Assembly (NCBI RefSeq): GCF_016938855.1
Contig: NZ_JAFHAP010000009.1
Span: forward strand, 1 to 64,000
DNA from: Polycladomyces zharkentensis
Lineage (GTDB): Bacteria > Bacillota > Bacilli > Thermoactinomycetales > JIR-001
Direction of reading: 5' to 3'
DNA: 64,000 nt
The translations under genes and the position numbers were made by a program. This document shows positions 26,614 through 35,749 of this stretch, one piece after another (within the stretch, counting starts at the first letter, position 1; every line of letters begins with the position of its first letter). The notes below the pieces were generated by a model. The model did no database searches. It was not told the origin of the DNA and worked only from the letters and a program-made list of their open reading frames with translations.

Positions 26614-28140
26614 ATGTCTGTGAGCGTCATTGGAGAGCTGCTTCGCCACCGGGCGCGGTTGTCACCGGATGTGGAGGCGGTGGTGTCGCCGACGAAACGG
26701 ATGACGTACCGGGAATACAATGGGATCGTGAACAAATTGGCCCATTACCTGCTCCAATTGCAAGTGCAAAAAGGGGATCGGGTTGCACTTATTTGCAAAA
26801 ACAGTCATCATTTTCCGATTATCTATATGGCTGCGGCGAAAATCGGCGCCGTGACGGTACCGATCAACTGGCGGCTCAAAACGGATGGCATTCGTTACAT
26901 ATTGGAAGACTGCACCCCCAAAGTTCTGTTTTACGACGGAGAATTTGATCAGGTTGCGCCTTTGTTGGGCAAGTTCCCTTTCATTCAGCAGGAAATTCGC
27001 ATGGACATAGAAGAAGACGATTCCTTTTTGGAGAAGTTGGTGGAAGGATATCCCGATGAAGAGCCGCAGGTGGATGTGATCGGGGAAGATCCCGCCGTGA
27101 TCATCTATACCTCCGGAACCACCGGCCGTTCCAAAGGGGTCGTATGTACCCACACCAATATGTACGCAGCCAGCATCGCCAACACGGCCACATTGGAATG
27201 GCGGTACCGGGATCGGTTTTTGGTGGTTTCCCCATTGTTCCACATCAGTGGTATGATCATTCCCGTTTGTGCCCTGGTTCGTGGCCTTACGATGGTCGTG
27301 AACGACCAATTCCACCCCATACAGATTTGGGATCTCCTGAATGCTGAGAGGATCAACATCATGTTTTCCGTGCCGTCGATGCTCAACTACATGTATGAGT
27401 CGTTGAAGCATCAGGATGCGGATGTGCCTACCCTTCGCATGATTATCTGCGGCGGGGCCAAGGTGCCGGCGGAGTTGATCCGGGGAATGTACGATTTCGG
27501 GTACCATGTGGTGCAGGTGTACGGTGCGACGGAGTATGCGGGAGCCGCCACGTTTTGGTTGCCGGAATATGGTATAGAGACATGCGAATCGGCGGGAAAA
27601 GCCGTTTATCTGACGGAGATGAAAATCGTCGATCCCACCACGGGTGAAGCATTGCCTCCGGGTGAAATCGGAGAAGTGGTTTTAAGGGGACCATTGATGT
27701 TCGCAGGGTACTGGAATATGGAGAAAGCCACTCAAGAAGTGATTCGAAATGGTTGGTACCATACGCGGGACGCGGGCTGGATGGACGAGAACGGCTTATT
27801 GTACGTGGTCGACCGGCTGCGGGACATGATCATCACCAGCGGGGAAAATGTGTTTCCGGCACAAGTGGAATCGGTTATCAATCAGTTGGAGGAAGTGGCC
27901 GAGTCCGCCGTGGTCGGTGTCGCGCATCCGGTATGGGGCGAGCTTGCCCGGGCTTATGTGGTGCTGAAAGAAGGAAGCTCGATCACCGAAGAAGAGATCA
28001 TCACCCATGTCCGCCGGCATTTGCCCGATCACTACCTGCATGAAGTCGTCTTTGCGGAGGAACTGCCGAAAAACAGCATGGGGAAAGTGATGAAGTACGT
28101 GCTTCGTCAACATGCCAATCAACAACAGCAGGCGCAGTGA
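26614..28140 (+). CDS. Acyl-CoA synthetase (AMP-forming)
   Basis: Second ANL-superfamily ligase of the region, 508 aa. It has IYTSGTTGRSKGVVCTH (about residues 160-176), VYGATEYAG (about 302-310), YHTRDAGW (about 382-389), the hinge DRLRDMIITSGENVFP (about 398-413) and the C-terminal PKNSMGKVMKY with the catalytic lysine. AAGGAGG precedes the ATG at 26614. It differs enough from the ligase at 19135 not to be a recent duplicate. Both proximity and lack of own partners suggest fatty-acid or related carboxylic acid activation. Confidence 0.9.
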   Translation: MSVSVIGELLRHRARLSPDVEAVVSPTKRMTYREYNGIVNKLAHYLLQLQVQKGDRVALICKNSHHFPIIYMAAAKIGAVTVPINWRLKTDGIRYILEDCTPKVLFYDGEFDQVAPLLGKFPFIQQEIRMDIEEDDSFLEKLVEGYPDEEPQVDVIGEDPAVIIYTSGTTGRSKGVVCTHTNMYAASIANTATLEWRYRDRFLVVSPLFHISGMIIPVCALVRGLTMVVNDQFHPIQIWDLLNAERINIMFSVPSMLNYMYESLKHQDADVPTLRMIICGGAKVPAELIRGMYDFGYHVVQVYGATEYAGAATFWLPEYGIETCESAGKAVYLTEMKIVDPTTGEALPPGEIGEVVLRGPLMFAGYWNMEKATQEVIRNGWYHTRDAGWMDENGLLYVVDRLRDMIITSGENVFPAQVESVINQLEEVAESAVVGVAHPVWGELARAYVVLKEGSSITEEEIITHVRRHLPDHYLHEVVFAEELPKNSMGKVMKYVLRQHANQQQQAQ

Positions 28141-28166
28141 GTAAGGATGATCACGCTGATCTTATG

Positions 28167-28203
28167 AAATGGCTTCTGCAAAATGCAGAAGCCATTTTGT
28201 TTT
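28167..28203 (+). terminator. Intrinsic terminator of the acyl-CoA synthetase
   Basis: AAATGGCTTCTGCA and TGCAGAAGCCATTT form a 14-bp stem followed by TTGTTTT. Confidence 0.93.
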
Positions 28204-28250
28204 GCGGAGCGACTGGCGGAGCGAGTCCAGCGTCCGACGCTCGCTTTGAT

Positions 28251-28273
28251 CCCACCCTGAAGGGTGGGTTTTT
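28251..28273 (+). terminator. Second, tandem intrinsic terminator
   Basis: CCCACCCT-GA-AGGGTGGG followed by five T. A GC-rich segment with repeated GGAGCGA/TCGCT motifs separates it from the first terminator. Confidence 0.8.
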
Positions 28274-28439
28274 CCGCTCGCTTTTTATATCTGTAATATA
28301 AGAAGCGTGGCGTGGGATCAGCTTGAATGCGTTTCAATGCTTTAGTTGCAGGAATGGGAGACTGTTCTATTCAACTGGATAATTGTATTTAAATATGATA
28401 TAATATTAATCATTATTAATACATAAAGGGGTGTCTGGA

Positions 28440-29027
28440 ATGAAAAGTAAATTACTGCTCATTACACTTATTGGTATTTTTACTCTTACCGGTTGCACCA
28501 TCAGTTTCGGTCAACCACCAAGTCAGTCAAATACTCAAAATGCGGCCAACAATCAGAATGCACCGGCCGACAATAATCAAAATGCTCAAAATGCGGCTAA
28601 CAACCAAAACCCTCAAAACAACCAAAACACAGCGAACCAATCTCAAGGTCAAAGTGATATCGGACAAACGAAAACGGTAGGGGATTTAACGATTACTGTG
28701 AATTCGGTTCGCGAGTCATTGGGTAATGATACAAGTCAGCCGAAAAATGGCAAATTCATTATTATTGATGCCACAGTCACTAACAACGGAGACGAAACGC
28801 AAGCAATTTATAGTGACGATGCAACGTTGACCGATTCCAACGGTTTAAAAGCGGAGGCGCAATATAGCCCGTACGGGGTCACTGAAGTGAACTATACTAC
28901 AACCACTATCCCTGCTCGTACCAAAGTGACACGCGGTGTGTTGGTGTTTGACACATCCGAATCTGCACCATATACCTTGACAATCGAACAAAAAGGAAGT
29001 TTCGCTACTTGGAAAATTCAACCGTGA
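28440..29027 (+). CDS. Lipoprotein with Asn/Gln-rich linker and DUF4352-like domain
   Basis: Secreted lipoprotein of 195 aa. The signal peptide ends in the lipobox LTGC (Cys near 19). A low-complexity linker follows (about residues 27-70), built from repeated NNQNA/AANNQNPQNNQ units, which tethers the domain away from the membrane. The C-terminal domain (about 75-195) has the DUF4352 immunoglobulin-like pattern, with KFIIIDATVTNNGDE and a closing ESAPYTLTIEQ strand. AAAGGGG precedes the ATG at 28440, and TATAAT at 28399-28404 gives a -10 with a poor -35. The gene is more AT-rich than its neighbours. Role unknown. Confidence 0.82.
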   Translation: MKSKLLLITLIGIFTLTGCTISFGQPPSQSNTQNAANNQNAPADNNQNAQNAANNQNPQNNQNTANQSQGQSDIGQTKTVGDLTITVNSVRESLGNDTSQPKNGKFIIIDATVTNNGDETQAIYSDDATLTDSNGLKAEAQYSPYGVTEVNYTTTTIPARTKVTRGVLVFDTSESAPYTLTIEQKGSFATWKIQP

Positions 29028-29626
29028 CAACCTCCCCCGAATACATTCGGGGACATCCGCTTAGGATGCATAAAGTAAAGCACTGTACTTCGGTTCAGTG
29101 ACGCCATGCCGACCAAGATGGTAGGTCATGGTCATGGGCCGTGCCACACGGCCATTATTCCTCAAAATAGGAGAATCCCTTGAAAGTTTTTTGAAGATAT
29201 TGGGTGATCCGTTTGCATCTGCTTGGGCTTTCCAACCGCGCAAAGGTATGAACCTCGATGCTATTAAGAAACATCGTTTTGGTCTCGTATTTCCCGTTCC
29301 TGTAAGTTCACCTTTGTATTGGATCATGTTGATGATCCTGCGGTAAGGCCAGCAATGTAAACGTTGGTTCGGAGTCATGATAGTCAATGTTTTTCCGAAT
29401 CCCATTCAGCATCAATTTGCAATCTTTTTTACTCCTTTTTTGAGGCATTCGGAAATCGAATGAGTTGTTGCAATATGAAGGACTTTCACCAAAAGAGCGA
29501 GACTCACGGAATATGAGATCTTGTAACTGGACAAGATCAAGAATGGGTAGGTTGCGTTCATCTGAATGGGATGCCTGAAGAGATCAAACGGTTTACTGGA
29601 AATGATATACTGCGCATATGATACAA
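29028..29626. other. Intergenic region; no convincing gene
   Basis: A hairpin CCCCGAAT-AC-ATTCGGGG lies just after the lipoprotein. The open frame of 114 codons on the minus strand (29061-29405), ending in TYHLGRHGVTEPKYSALL, has no ribosome binding site. It looks like a remnant of a transposon protein, but I cannot assign a family. The rest is AT-rich with frequent stops. Confidence 0.4.
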
Positions 29627-29660
29627 AATAAACAGGCAGCCGAATGTGCTGCCTGTTTTA
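29627..29660. terminator. Terminator at the end of the 29658 gene
   Basis: AACAGGCAGC and GCTGCCTGTT form a 10-bp stem with T runs on both sides. The stop codon of the minus-strand gene touches the stem. Confidence 0.88.
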
Positions 29661-30293
29661 ACCTTTTACAAAAACCTTTCCTTTTGTGCCTACTCTAAAT
29701 AAAAGTTCTTTATCTATACCATCAATGGAGAAATAGACATTATAGAGATTTTCCCTGTAACCTTCCATATCAAAGTAAACGATTGGGTGGCTTTCGACTC
29801 CTGGTACTTCAAAGTATAGCCCGATCTTGGACTTTCCAATGACAAATTCAGATAAAGGGGGGATTAAACCCATGTCTCCGTTGCAATTCTTTTGAAACAA
29901 ACTCACAGGGACAGATAACTGAAAAGATTCTCCCAGCGTGATTACACTTGGAGACTTCCGAACAATGCCGAACCGGGGTAAAAAATATTGACCGATTTTA
30001 AGAAACCCGTCTTCTAGATAAATACGTAGTTCATAATGTTTGATAAAAACTGGTACTTGCTTTTTGTTAACAATTTCTACTACCACATGATCTTGTTCCA
30101 ATCGTGTATGTAAAGCGACTTCCGGTATGGAAGCTTTCTGCGCCTCCTCCAACTGCTTCTGTGTGTAATCCAATTGCTTCTGATTAAAACGAATCTGCTG
30201 GTAGGCAAATAGGATGGTTACCAGCGTGGCCACTGCGCTGACAACCTGTCCGATATTTGCCCAGTCTTCTAATGACCAATGAAGCAAAAACAT
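29658..30293 (-). CDS. Hypothetical membrane-anchored protein
   Basis: A 211-aa protein that I do not recognise. An N-terminal transmembrane segment (about residues 13-31, GQVVSAVATLVTILFAYQQI) is followed by a short coiled-coil stretch with Q-K-Q-L-D-Y-T-Q-K-Q-L-E-E repeats (about 38-50). A predicted beta-rich soluble domain then runs from about 57 to the end. The layout (membrane anchor, coiled coil, beta domain) is common in uncharacterised firmicute proteins. GGGGGA lies 5 bases before the ATG. Base composition is more AT-rich than the housekeeping genes, which could reflect acquisition. It stands alone. Confidence 0.75.
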   Translation of the reverse strand: MFLLHWSLEDWANIGQVVSAVATLVTILFAYQQIRFNQKQLDYTQKQLEEAQKASIPEVALHTRLEQDHVVVEIVNKKQVPVFIKHYELRIYLEDGFLKIGQYFLPRFGIVRKSPSVITLGESFQLSVPVSLFQKNCNGDMGLIPPLSEFVIGKSKIGLYFEVPGVESHPIVYFDMEGYRENLYNVYFSIDGIDKELLFRVGTKGKVFVKG

Positions 30294-30479
30294 TCCCCCT
30301 AATCAGATAAAAATGCCAGCTCAATTATACCCAATCAAAAAGGAGGATGAAACCAAGGGTTCAATCCCCCGTATCATCCTCAAACATTTCATCGATGCTC
30401 ACCCCCATGCTTCCTTGAAGAAATGTCCCTTATTCGGAACGAATATGAAGTTTTTCGTAGTATACTGAAAGGTACAAGA

Positions 30480-31436
30480 ATGGGTAATCAGTCATCCCAA
30501 TACGAGAAAGGCGGCGCGGATCGGTCAATGGTGGAAGTGCGTGGATTGGTGAAACGGTATGACGGTGTGGCGGTAGTGGACGGCGTGACCTTCAACGTGA
30601 AGCAAGGGGAAATCTTCGGTTTGCTGGGGCCGAACGGTGCGGGAAAAACCACAACCATGGAGATGATCGAAGGATTGCGCGTACCGGACGAAGGGGAGAT
30701 CCGAATCGCCGGATTGGACGCGGTTCGGGAGCGGGATCGGGTGAAGCATTTGATCGGACTGCAGTTACAGTCGACCGCGTTGTTCGGGCACATGACCGTG
30801 CGGGAGATGATCCTGCTCTACAGCAGCTTTTATCCGCAGGCGCGTCCGGTGGAAGAATTGCTGACGGCTTTTGATTTGCAAGAGAAACGGAATACCTGGG
30901 TCAAACATCTTTCAGGGGGACAAAAGCAGCGGTTGGCCATCGCGCTGGCCGTGGTACATGATCCGCAGGTTCTGTTTTTGGATGAGCCGACGACCGGGCT
31001 GGACCCGGGAGCGCGACGCGCATTGTGGGACATTATTCTCCGGCTGCGTGATGAAGGGCGGACGGTGTTTTTGTCCACTCATTACATGGAAGAAGCGGAA
31101 CAGTTATGTGACCGTGTGGCGATCATGCATCAGGGGAAAATCATCGCCTTGGATACGCCTGCGGGATTGATCCGTCGACTGGATGTGGACAGCGTGGTGG
31201 AATTCGTGTGGGAATCGGAGTTGGACCCCTCACCGCTCGCTGCTTTGGGTGGAGTGAAGGAGGTGCGCCGCTCCGAGGATCGCAGTGTGATGCTGTTGAC
31301 GGAGCGTCTGCCGGAGACGTTGCGAGATTTGATCACATGGTCCGAAACCGGCGGTGTCCCGCTATCCGGGTTGAGAACGCGGACGGCTACACTGGAAGAC
31401 GTGTTTCTTCACTATACGGGAAAGAGGTTGACATAA
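30480..31436 (+). CDS. ABC transporter ATP-binding protein
   Basis: ATPase of a two-gene ABC-2 type exporter. The 318-aa protein (from 30480) has Walker A GPNGAGKTT, a Q-loop, signature LSGGQKQR, Walker B VLFLDEPTTGLDP and the switch histidine in STHYMEEAE. The C-terminal extension beyond the nucleotide-binding domain (about the last 90 residues) is typical of DrrA-like drug or polysaccharide exporters. AAAGG lies 7 bases before the ATG at 30480; a start at 30528 is also possible. It is followed after 3 bases by its permease. Substrate unknown. Confidence 0.92.
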   Translation: MGNQSSQYEKGGADRSMVEVRGLVKRYDGVAVVDGVTFNVKQGEIFGLLGPNGAGKTTTMEMIEGLRVPDEGEIRIAGLDAVRERDRVKHLIGLQLQSTALFGHMTVREMILLYSSFYPQARPVEELLTAFDLQEKRNTWVKHLSGGQKQRLAIALAVVHDPQVLFLDEPTTGLDPGARRALWDIILRLRDEGRTVFLSTHYMEEAEQLCDRVAIMHQGKIIALDTPAGLIRRLDVDSVVEFVWESELDPSPLAALGGVKEVRRSEDRSVMLLTERLPETLRDLITWSETGGVPLSGLRTRTATLEDVFLHYTGKRLT

Positions 31437-31439
31437 GAC

Positions 31440-32546
31440 GTGAAGGCATACTGGCGATTGACCCAGGCACAGTTGTTGTTGTTTTTGCGGAACAAAAACA
31501 TCGTGATCTGGTCGCTGTTGGTTCCGATATTGATGATGGCGGTTTTGGGCACATTGATCAAAGGGGGAAATACATTCCGGCTGGATGTGGCGGTCGTCGA
31601 TGAGGATCGTTCTTCCGCTTCCCGCGAATTTGTGCAATCATTGAAGGCGGTTCGCGGTGTATCAGTCGAAATGGAAGAGGATCTGAATCAGGGGATCCAT
31701 CAGGTAAAACGAGGCGATCGTCAGCTGGCGATTTTGATCAGGAAAGGATTTGGCCGTCATCTCGCCCAACGGGGGGAGAAAGCGCCGTTCAAGGAAATTG
31801 TTTTATATCTGGACAAAAGCAATCCGACGACCGCTCAGATCGGGACGACCATAGTGAGTCAAATGGTGGATCAGTTGAACAAGCGGTTGGTCGGGTTTCG
31901 ACCTGTGATCACGACCGAAACGGTGAACATCCAAAGCCGGACATTGGGATATATCGACTTTCTGGTGCCCGGCTTGCTGGCACTGATGATCATGAACAAC
32001 AATATGAATGGTGTGGCGGGCACGATCGCATCATGGCGGGAACGGGGCATCCTGCGTCGAATGCAGGCAACGCCGTTGACCAGCGCCACATTTATCGCCG
32101 GCCAGATCACGGCTCGCATCGTACTCAACGGTCTGCAGGCGTTGATCGTGCTGTTGGTGGCCTATTTGGTGTTCGGGGTCCATGTTTACGGTTCATGGTG
32201 GTTGCTGTTGGTCCTGATCCTGTTGGGGACACTGACATTCATGTCCATCGGCTTCATCATCGCTTCCTTGGCCAAAACGCCGGAGACAGCGGGGCCGATG
32301 GCAGGCTTGCTTTCGTTTCCCATGATTTTTGTCGGTGGCGTCTTTTTCCCGTTACGGGATTTGCCCGACTGGTTGCGCCCGGTTGTCGATGCGATCCCGA
32401 TCGGTCATTTGACGCATGCCCTGCGTTCGGTCATGAATGAAGGTGCCGGGCTGTCGTCGTTGTGGACACCTGTAGCGGTGTTGACGGCATGGATGGTTGG
32501 ATCGTTTGTCGTGGCTGCCTGGATGTTTCGTTGGGATGCAGAGTGA
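31440..32546 (+). CDS. ABC transporter permease (ABC-2 type)
   Basis: Membrane partner of the upstream ATPase, 368 aa. An N-terminal helix (about residues 20-40), a large extracellular domain (about 45-165, beginning with DVAVVDEDRSSASREFV) and a cluster of five helices in the C-terminal half (from about 178) give the ABC2_membrane_3 layout. The GTG start follows the ATPase stop by 3 bases with AAAGAGG upstream. Related pairs export drugs, lipids or peptides. acpS follows 11 bases later, which may be read-through rather than a functional link. Confidence 0.9.
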   Translation: MKAYWRLTQAQLLLFLRNKNIVIWSLLVPILMMAVLGTLIKGGNTFRLDVAVVDEDRSSASREFVQSLKAVRGVSVEMEEDLNQGIHQVKRGDRQLAILIRKGFGRHLAQRGEKAPFKEIVLYLDKSNPTTAQIGTTIVSQMVDQLNKRLVGFRPVITTETVNIQSRTLGYIDFLVPGLLALMIMNNNMNGVAGTIASWRERGILRRMQATPLTSATFIAGQITARIVLNGLQALIVLLVAYLVFGVHVYGSWWLLLVLILLGTLTFMSIGFIIASLAKTPETAGPMAGLLSFPMIFVGGVFFPLRDLPDWLRPVVDAIPIGHLTHALRSVMNEGAGLSSLWTPVAVLTAWMVGSFVVAAWMFRWDAE

Positions 32547-32557
32547 GGTGAACGAGG

Positions 32558-32944
32558 GTGATTATCGGAATCGGAACGGATATCGTACAACTGGACCGTT
32601 TGCGGCAAAAAGACAGGGAACGCCTGGCGCAACGCGTGCTGACTCCGGGGGAACGACAGCGGTGGCCGGAGGGGGATGTGCGCCAAATCGAATATTTGGC
32701 AGGGAGATTTGCGGCCAAAGAGGCATTGGCCAAAGCCGCCGGGACCGGAATCGGCAAAACGATCGGTTTTCAGGATATCGAGATCCTGAGCTGCGACAAC
32801 GGTTGTCCCGAATTGCGGCTTTCGGAGCACAGCAGACGGAAACTGGAATGGACGGATGACGTACGGATTCACCTCACCATTGCACATGAACGGGATTACG
32901 CTGTTGCCACGGTGGTGGTGGAACGGGTACCGAACGAAGGGTAA
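32558..32944 (+). CDS. acpS: Holo-[acyl-carrier-protein] synthase
   Basis: Transfers 4'-phosphopantetheine from CoA to acyl carrier protein, needed for fatty-acid synthesis. The 128-aa protein has the N-terminal GIGTDIVQLDR and the metal-binding block RFAAKEALAKAAGTGI (about residues 48-63). The family length is about 120-130. The start is GTG with GAGGTG upstream. It is followed by nnr and a LolA-like lipoprotein, an order known from Bacillus (acpS, then ydcC), where alanine racemase comes next; here no alr is seen. Confidence 0.96.
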   Translation: MIIGIGTDIVQLDRLRQKDRERLAQRVLTPGERQRWPEGDVRQIEYLAGRFAAKEALAKAAGTGIGKTIGFQDIEILSCDNGCPELRLSEHSRRKLEWTDDVRIHLTIAHERDYAVATVVVERVPNEG

Positions 32945-33023
32945 GCGGAAGGGCCCGTCAACCTTGTCAGCATATCCGGACGGGCCGGTTCATATAGATA
33001 TAACGCGGTTGGGAGGGACCCAT

Positions 33024-34580
33024 GTGTACTTGGTAACTGCACAGGAGATGCGCGATCTGGACAGATACACCATTGAACACATCGGCATACCCGGTGTAGT
33101 GTTGATGGAACGCGCGGGACTTGCCGTCGCGCAAGCGATCACGGAACATTTCGCCCAACCGGGTCAAGCGGTGGTACTCTCAGGCCATGGCAACAACGGT
33201 GGAGACGGGTTTGTCGTCGCCAGACATCTGGCTATGGCCGGATGGCGGACGACAGTGTGGCTGGTCGGTTCCGAGGACAGAATGACAACGGACACCCGAA
33301 CGTTTTATGAAGTTTGCCGTCAGCTGGGACTGGACGTGAAAACGTTCGGACCGGAGCGGAGGGACGAACTGCGGCGATGGTTGGAGACGGCCGACGTTGT
33401 CGTCGACGCCCTTCTGGGAACGGGCATTCGGGGGGCGGTGCGTCCGGCAACAGAGATGGTGATCCGGCTGGTAAACGATCACGCGCGGGGACGTGTGGTG
33501 GCTGTCGATGTGCCCAGCGGGGTGGAGACGGATACCGGACGGGTCGCATCAGTGGCGATCAAAGCGGATCAAACGGTGACCTTCGCCTATGCCAAATGGT
33601 GTCATTACTTGCGGCCGGGAGCCGAATACTGCGGAGAGGTGGTCGTGACCGATATCGGGATTCCACCATCGGTTGCTGCTTGCCGGCGACCCGCCGCACG
33701 TGTCAACCATCCCCAGTGGTGGCGGGAATATCTGAAACCCCGGTCACGATGGGCGCACAAAGGGACGCACGGCCATCTGCTGGTCGTCGGTGGTTCCCGC
33801 GGAATGCTGGGAGCTGTCGCCATGGCCGGTACCGCCGCACTGCGCGCCGGTGCCGGATTGGTCACGATCGCCGTACCCGAAGGGCAACACGATCCCCTGG
33901 CGGCAAAAGTGACGGAAGCCCTTGTATGGGCATGGCCCGGTGACGGTCAGGGTCGTTTTGCACCCGGCAGTGCAGGACGCATCGGTGAACGTTTGAATCG
34001 CCTGACGGCGGTCGCCGTCGGCCCCGGTTTGGGACGTTTTACCGGAGAGCGGGAGTGGCTGTCCGAACTGCTCCGGCAAACGGACCTACCCATGGTGTTG
34101 GATGCGGACGCGCTCAACGTGCTTGCTGATCATTCCGATATCCTCGCTCACCGTAAAGGGGAGCGCATTCTGACACCACATCCGGGTGAAATGGCCCGAT
34201 TGACAGGCACCGACACAGCCCGTGTGGAGGAAGAACGTTACCGGGTGGCCAAGGAATGGGCTCAACGACATGGAGTCACCGTTGTCCTCAAAGGAACATA
34301 TACGATCATCGCATTTCCCGACGGCACCCAAATGGTGAATCCCACCGGCAGTCCCTCCATGGCCAAGGCCGGGTCCGGTGACCTGTTGACCGGCATCATC
34401 GGCGCGTTGTTGGCCCAGAAAATCCCACCGTCAGCCGCTGTTCCCATGGGTGTCTATGTTCACGGGCTGGCCGGGGAGTTGGCGGTCACATCCGTCGAAC
34501 ACAGCGTGATTGCTTCCGACATTCTTATGCAAGTGGGGCCTGCGTTTCATCGACTATTGTCCGATCGCGTCCGTACCTGA
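33024..34580 (+). CDS. nnr: Bifunctional NAD(P)H-hydrate repair enzyme
   Basis: Repairs damaged NAD(P)HX: the N-terminal YjeF domain epimerises it, and the C-terminal ADP-dependent dehydratase restores NAD(P)H. The 518-aa protein has GHGNNGGDGFVVARHL (about residues 54-69) and DALLGTG (about 130) in the epimerase. The kinase-like dehydratase has KGTHGHLLVVGGS, LDADALN, TPHPGEMARL and NPTGSPSMAKAGSGDLLTG with the catalytic aspartate. The GTG at 33024 is preceded by GGGAGGG; the long upstream frame overlaps acpS and is not conserved. It is 79 bases from acpS and 40 bases before the lipoprotein gene, probably one operon. Confidence 0.95.
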   Translation: MYLVTAQEMRDLDRYTIEHIGIPGVVLMERAGLAVAQAITEHFAQPGQAVVLSGHGNNGGDGFVVARHLAMAGWRTTVWLVGSEDRMTTDTRTFYEVCRQLGLDVKTFGPERRDELRRWLETADVVVDALLGTGIRGAVRPATEMVIRLVNDHARGRVVAVDVPSGVETDTGRVASVAIKADQTVTFAYAKWCHYLRPGAEYCGEVVVTDIGIPPSVAACRRPAARVNHPQWWREYLKPRSRWAHKGTHGHLLVVGGSRGMLGAVAMAGTAALRAGAGLVTIAVPEGQHDPLAAKVTEALVWAWPGDGQGRFAPGSAGRIGERLNRLTAVAVGPGLGRFTGEREWLSELLRQTDLPMVLDADALNVLADHSDILAHRKGERILTPHPGEMARLTGTDTARVEEERYRVAKEWAQRHGVTVVLKGTYTIIAFPDGTQMVNPTGSPSMAKAGSGDLLTGIIGALLAQKIPPSAAVPMGVYVHGLAGELAVTSVEHSVIASDILMQVGPAFHRLLSDRVRT

Positions 34581-34620
34581 CCGACACATTTCCCGGGAAA
34601 TGGACGAAGGGGCTGATGAA

Positions 34621-35649
34621 ATGCGTCGGATTGCATGGGGGGTGGCCGCCCTTTTGTTGATCATGGTGGTTTTGACGGGATGCGGACAGAAAAATGCCGC
34701 CGATATCGTGAGCGATCTGTCGAAGCGATCCGAAAAAATGGAAGGATACACGACAAAGGCCAAGATGACGATTCATACCGGCAGCACCCCCCAAATATAC
34801 GAAGTGGAAGTATGGTACAAACAGCCGCACTTTTACCGCGTCTCCCTCAAAAACACCAAAAAAGACATTACCCAAATCCTGCTTCGCAATGACGACGGAG
34901 TGTACGTGTTGACACCCCATCTGAACAAGAGTTTCCGCTTTCAAAGCGATTGGCCGGAATCCAGCGGACAAATCTATCTGTACCAATCATTGATCAACAG
35001 CATTATCAACGATTCGTCTCGCAGGTTCAAAGTGGTCTCCGACGGATATCAATTCGAAGTCCGCTCCAAAACCAACAACCAAACGTTGAGTCGGCAACGG
35101 ATTTGGCTGAACAAAGATCTGTATCCAACCAAAGCGGAATTGCTCAACGATCAGGATCAGGTGATGGTGGAAGTCACCTTTGACCGCTTCAATACCGACC
35201 CATCATTCGACCAGGATGCATTTGACATGAACCGCAACATGAGCGGACTGAACGACCAGGTATTGCCTTCGATGCGTAACGCGCGGACCGACAAAAACCA
35301 TTCGGAAAAAGAAGTAAATACCATGGTACCGGGTTACGTGCCGAAGGGTAGTCGGTTGGTGGATGAGCAAACCGTCGCCAGCATGGAAGGCGAGGTTGTC
35401 ATCATGCGATACCAAGGAAAACAACCGTTCACCCTGACACAGAAAAATCCTGACGCCGTACAGGCCAGTGCGCCGATGTACGGCCAACCGGTCGATCTGG
35501 GCTACACGGTCGGCGTTTTGTTGGAAGGCAGTGAGAAGAAGCGGCTGTCTTGGACACACAATGGTACGGACTTTGAGTTGTACGGCAATCTGCCGGTAAC
35601 GGAAATGGTCAAAATCGCCCAATCGGTGCAGGATCAGCCTCAAAAATGA
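34621..35649 (+). CDS. ydcC: LolA-like outer-surface lipoprotein (YdcC-like)
   Basis: Exported lipoprotein of 342 aa. Signal peptide with lipobox LTGC (Cys about 21), followed by a LolA/LppX-like half-barrel region (about residues 30-215): MEGYTTKAKMTIHTGSTPQ, VWYKQPHFYRV and PTKAELLNDQDQV are typical beta-strand phrases. The C-terminal 120 residues resemble the regulatory MucB/DUF4367-like extension. The ATG at 34621 has GAAGGGG 8 bases upstream; the frame is open upstream but without support. Bacillus has the same neighbour order with acpS. Function is unknown; in sporulating bacteria relatives are linked to envelope or germination. Confidence 0.85.
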   Translation: MRRIAWGVAALLLIMVVLTGCGQKNAADIVSDLSKRSEKMEGYTTKAKMTIHTGSTPQIYEVEVWYKQPHFYRVSLKNTKKDITQILLRNDDGVYVLTPHLNKSFRFQSDWPESSGQIYLYQSLINSIINDSSRRFKVVSDGYQFEVRSKTNNQTLSRQRIWLNKDLYPTKAELLNDQDQVMVEVTFDRFNTDPSFDQDAFDMNRNMSGLNDQVLPSMRNARTDKNHSEKEVNTMVPGYVPKGSRLVDEQTVASMEGEVVIMRYQGKQPFTLTQKNPDAVQASAPMYGQPVDLGYTVGVLLEGSEKKRLSWTHNGTDFELYGNLPVTEMVKIAQSVQDQPQK

Positions 35650-35653
35650 GCCG

Positions 35654-35696
35654 CAACCCCGTTTCGTGTCGCCTCACGAACGGGGTTTTGTTTTTG
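35654..35696 (+). terminator. Intrinsic terminator of the acpS-nnr-ydcC operon
   Basis: AACCCCGTTTCGTG and CACGAACGGGGTT form a stem with a short loop, followed by TTGTTTTTG. Confidence 0.93.
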
Positions 35697-35749
35697 CTTG
35701 AAAATTCACCTTTCTTTGGTACGCTCTTGTGCATTTCCTCCTTGGCATT

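Noticed and set aside
28440-28650. Asn/Gln-rich repeats examined as a possible minisatellite or CRISPR-like array
   Set aside because: They are a coding low-complexity linker of a lipoprotein, with irregular units and no spacers. No CRISPR array was found in the window.
29061-29405. 114-codon minus-strand frame as a transposase gene
   Set aside because: No transposase motif or terminal repeats could be recognised; described as unresolved sequence.
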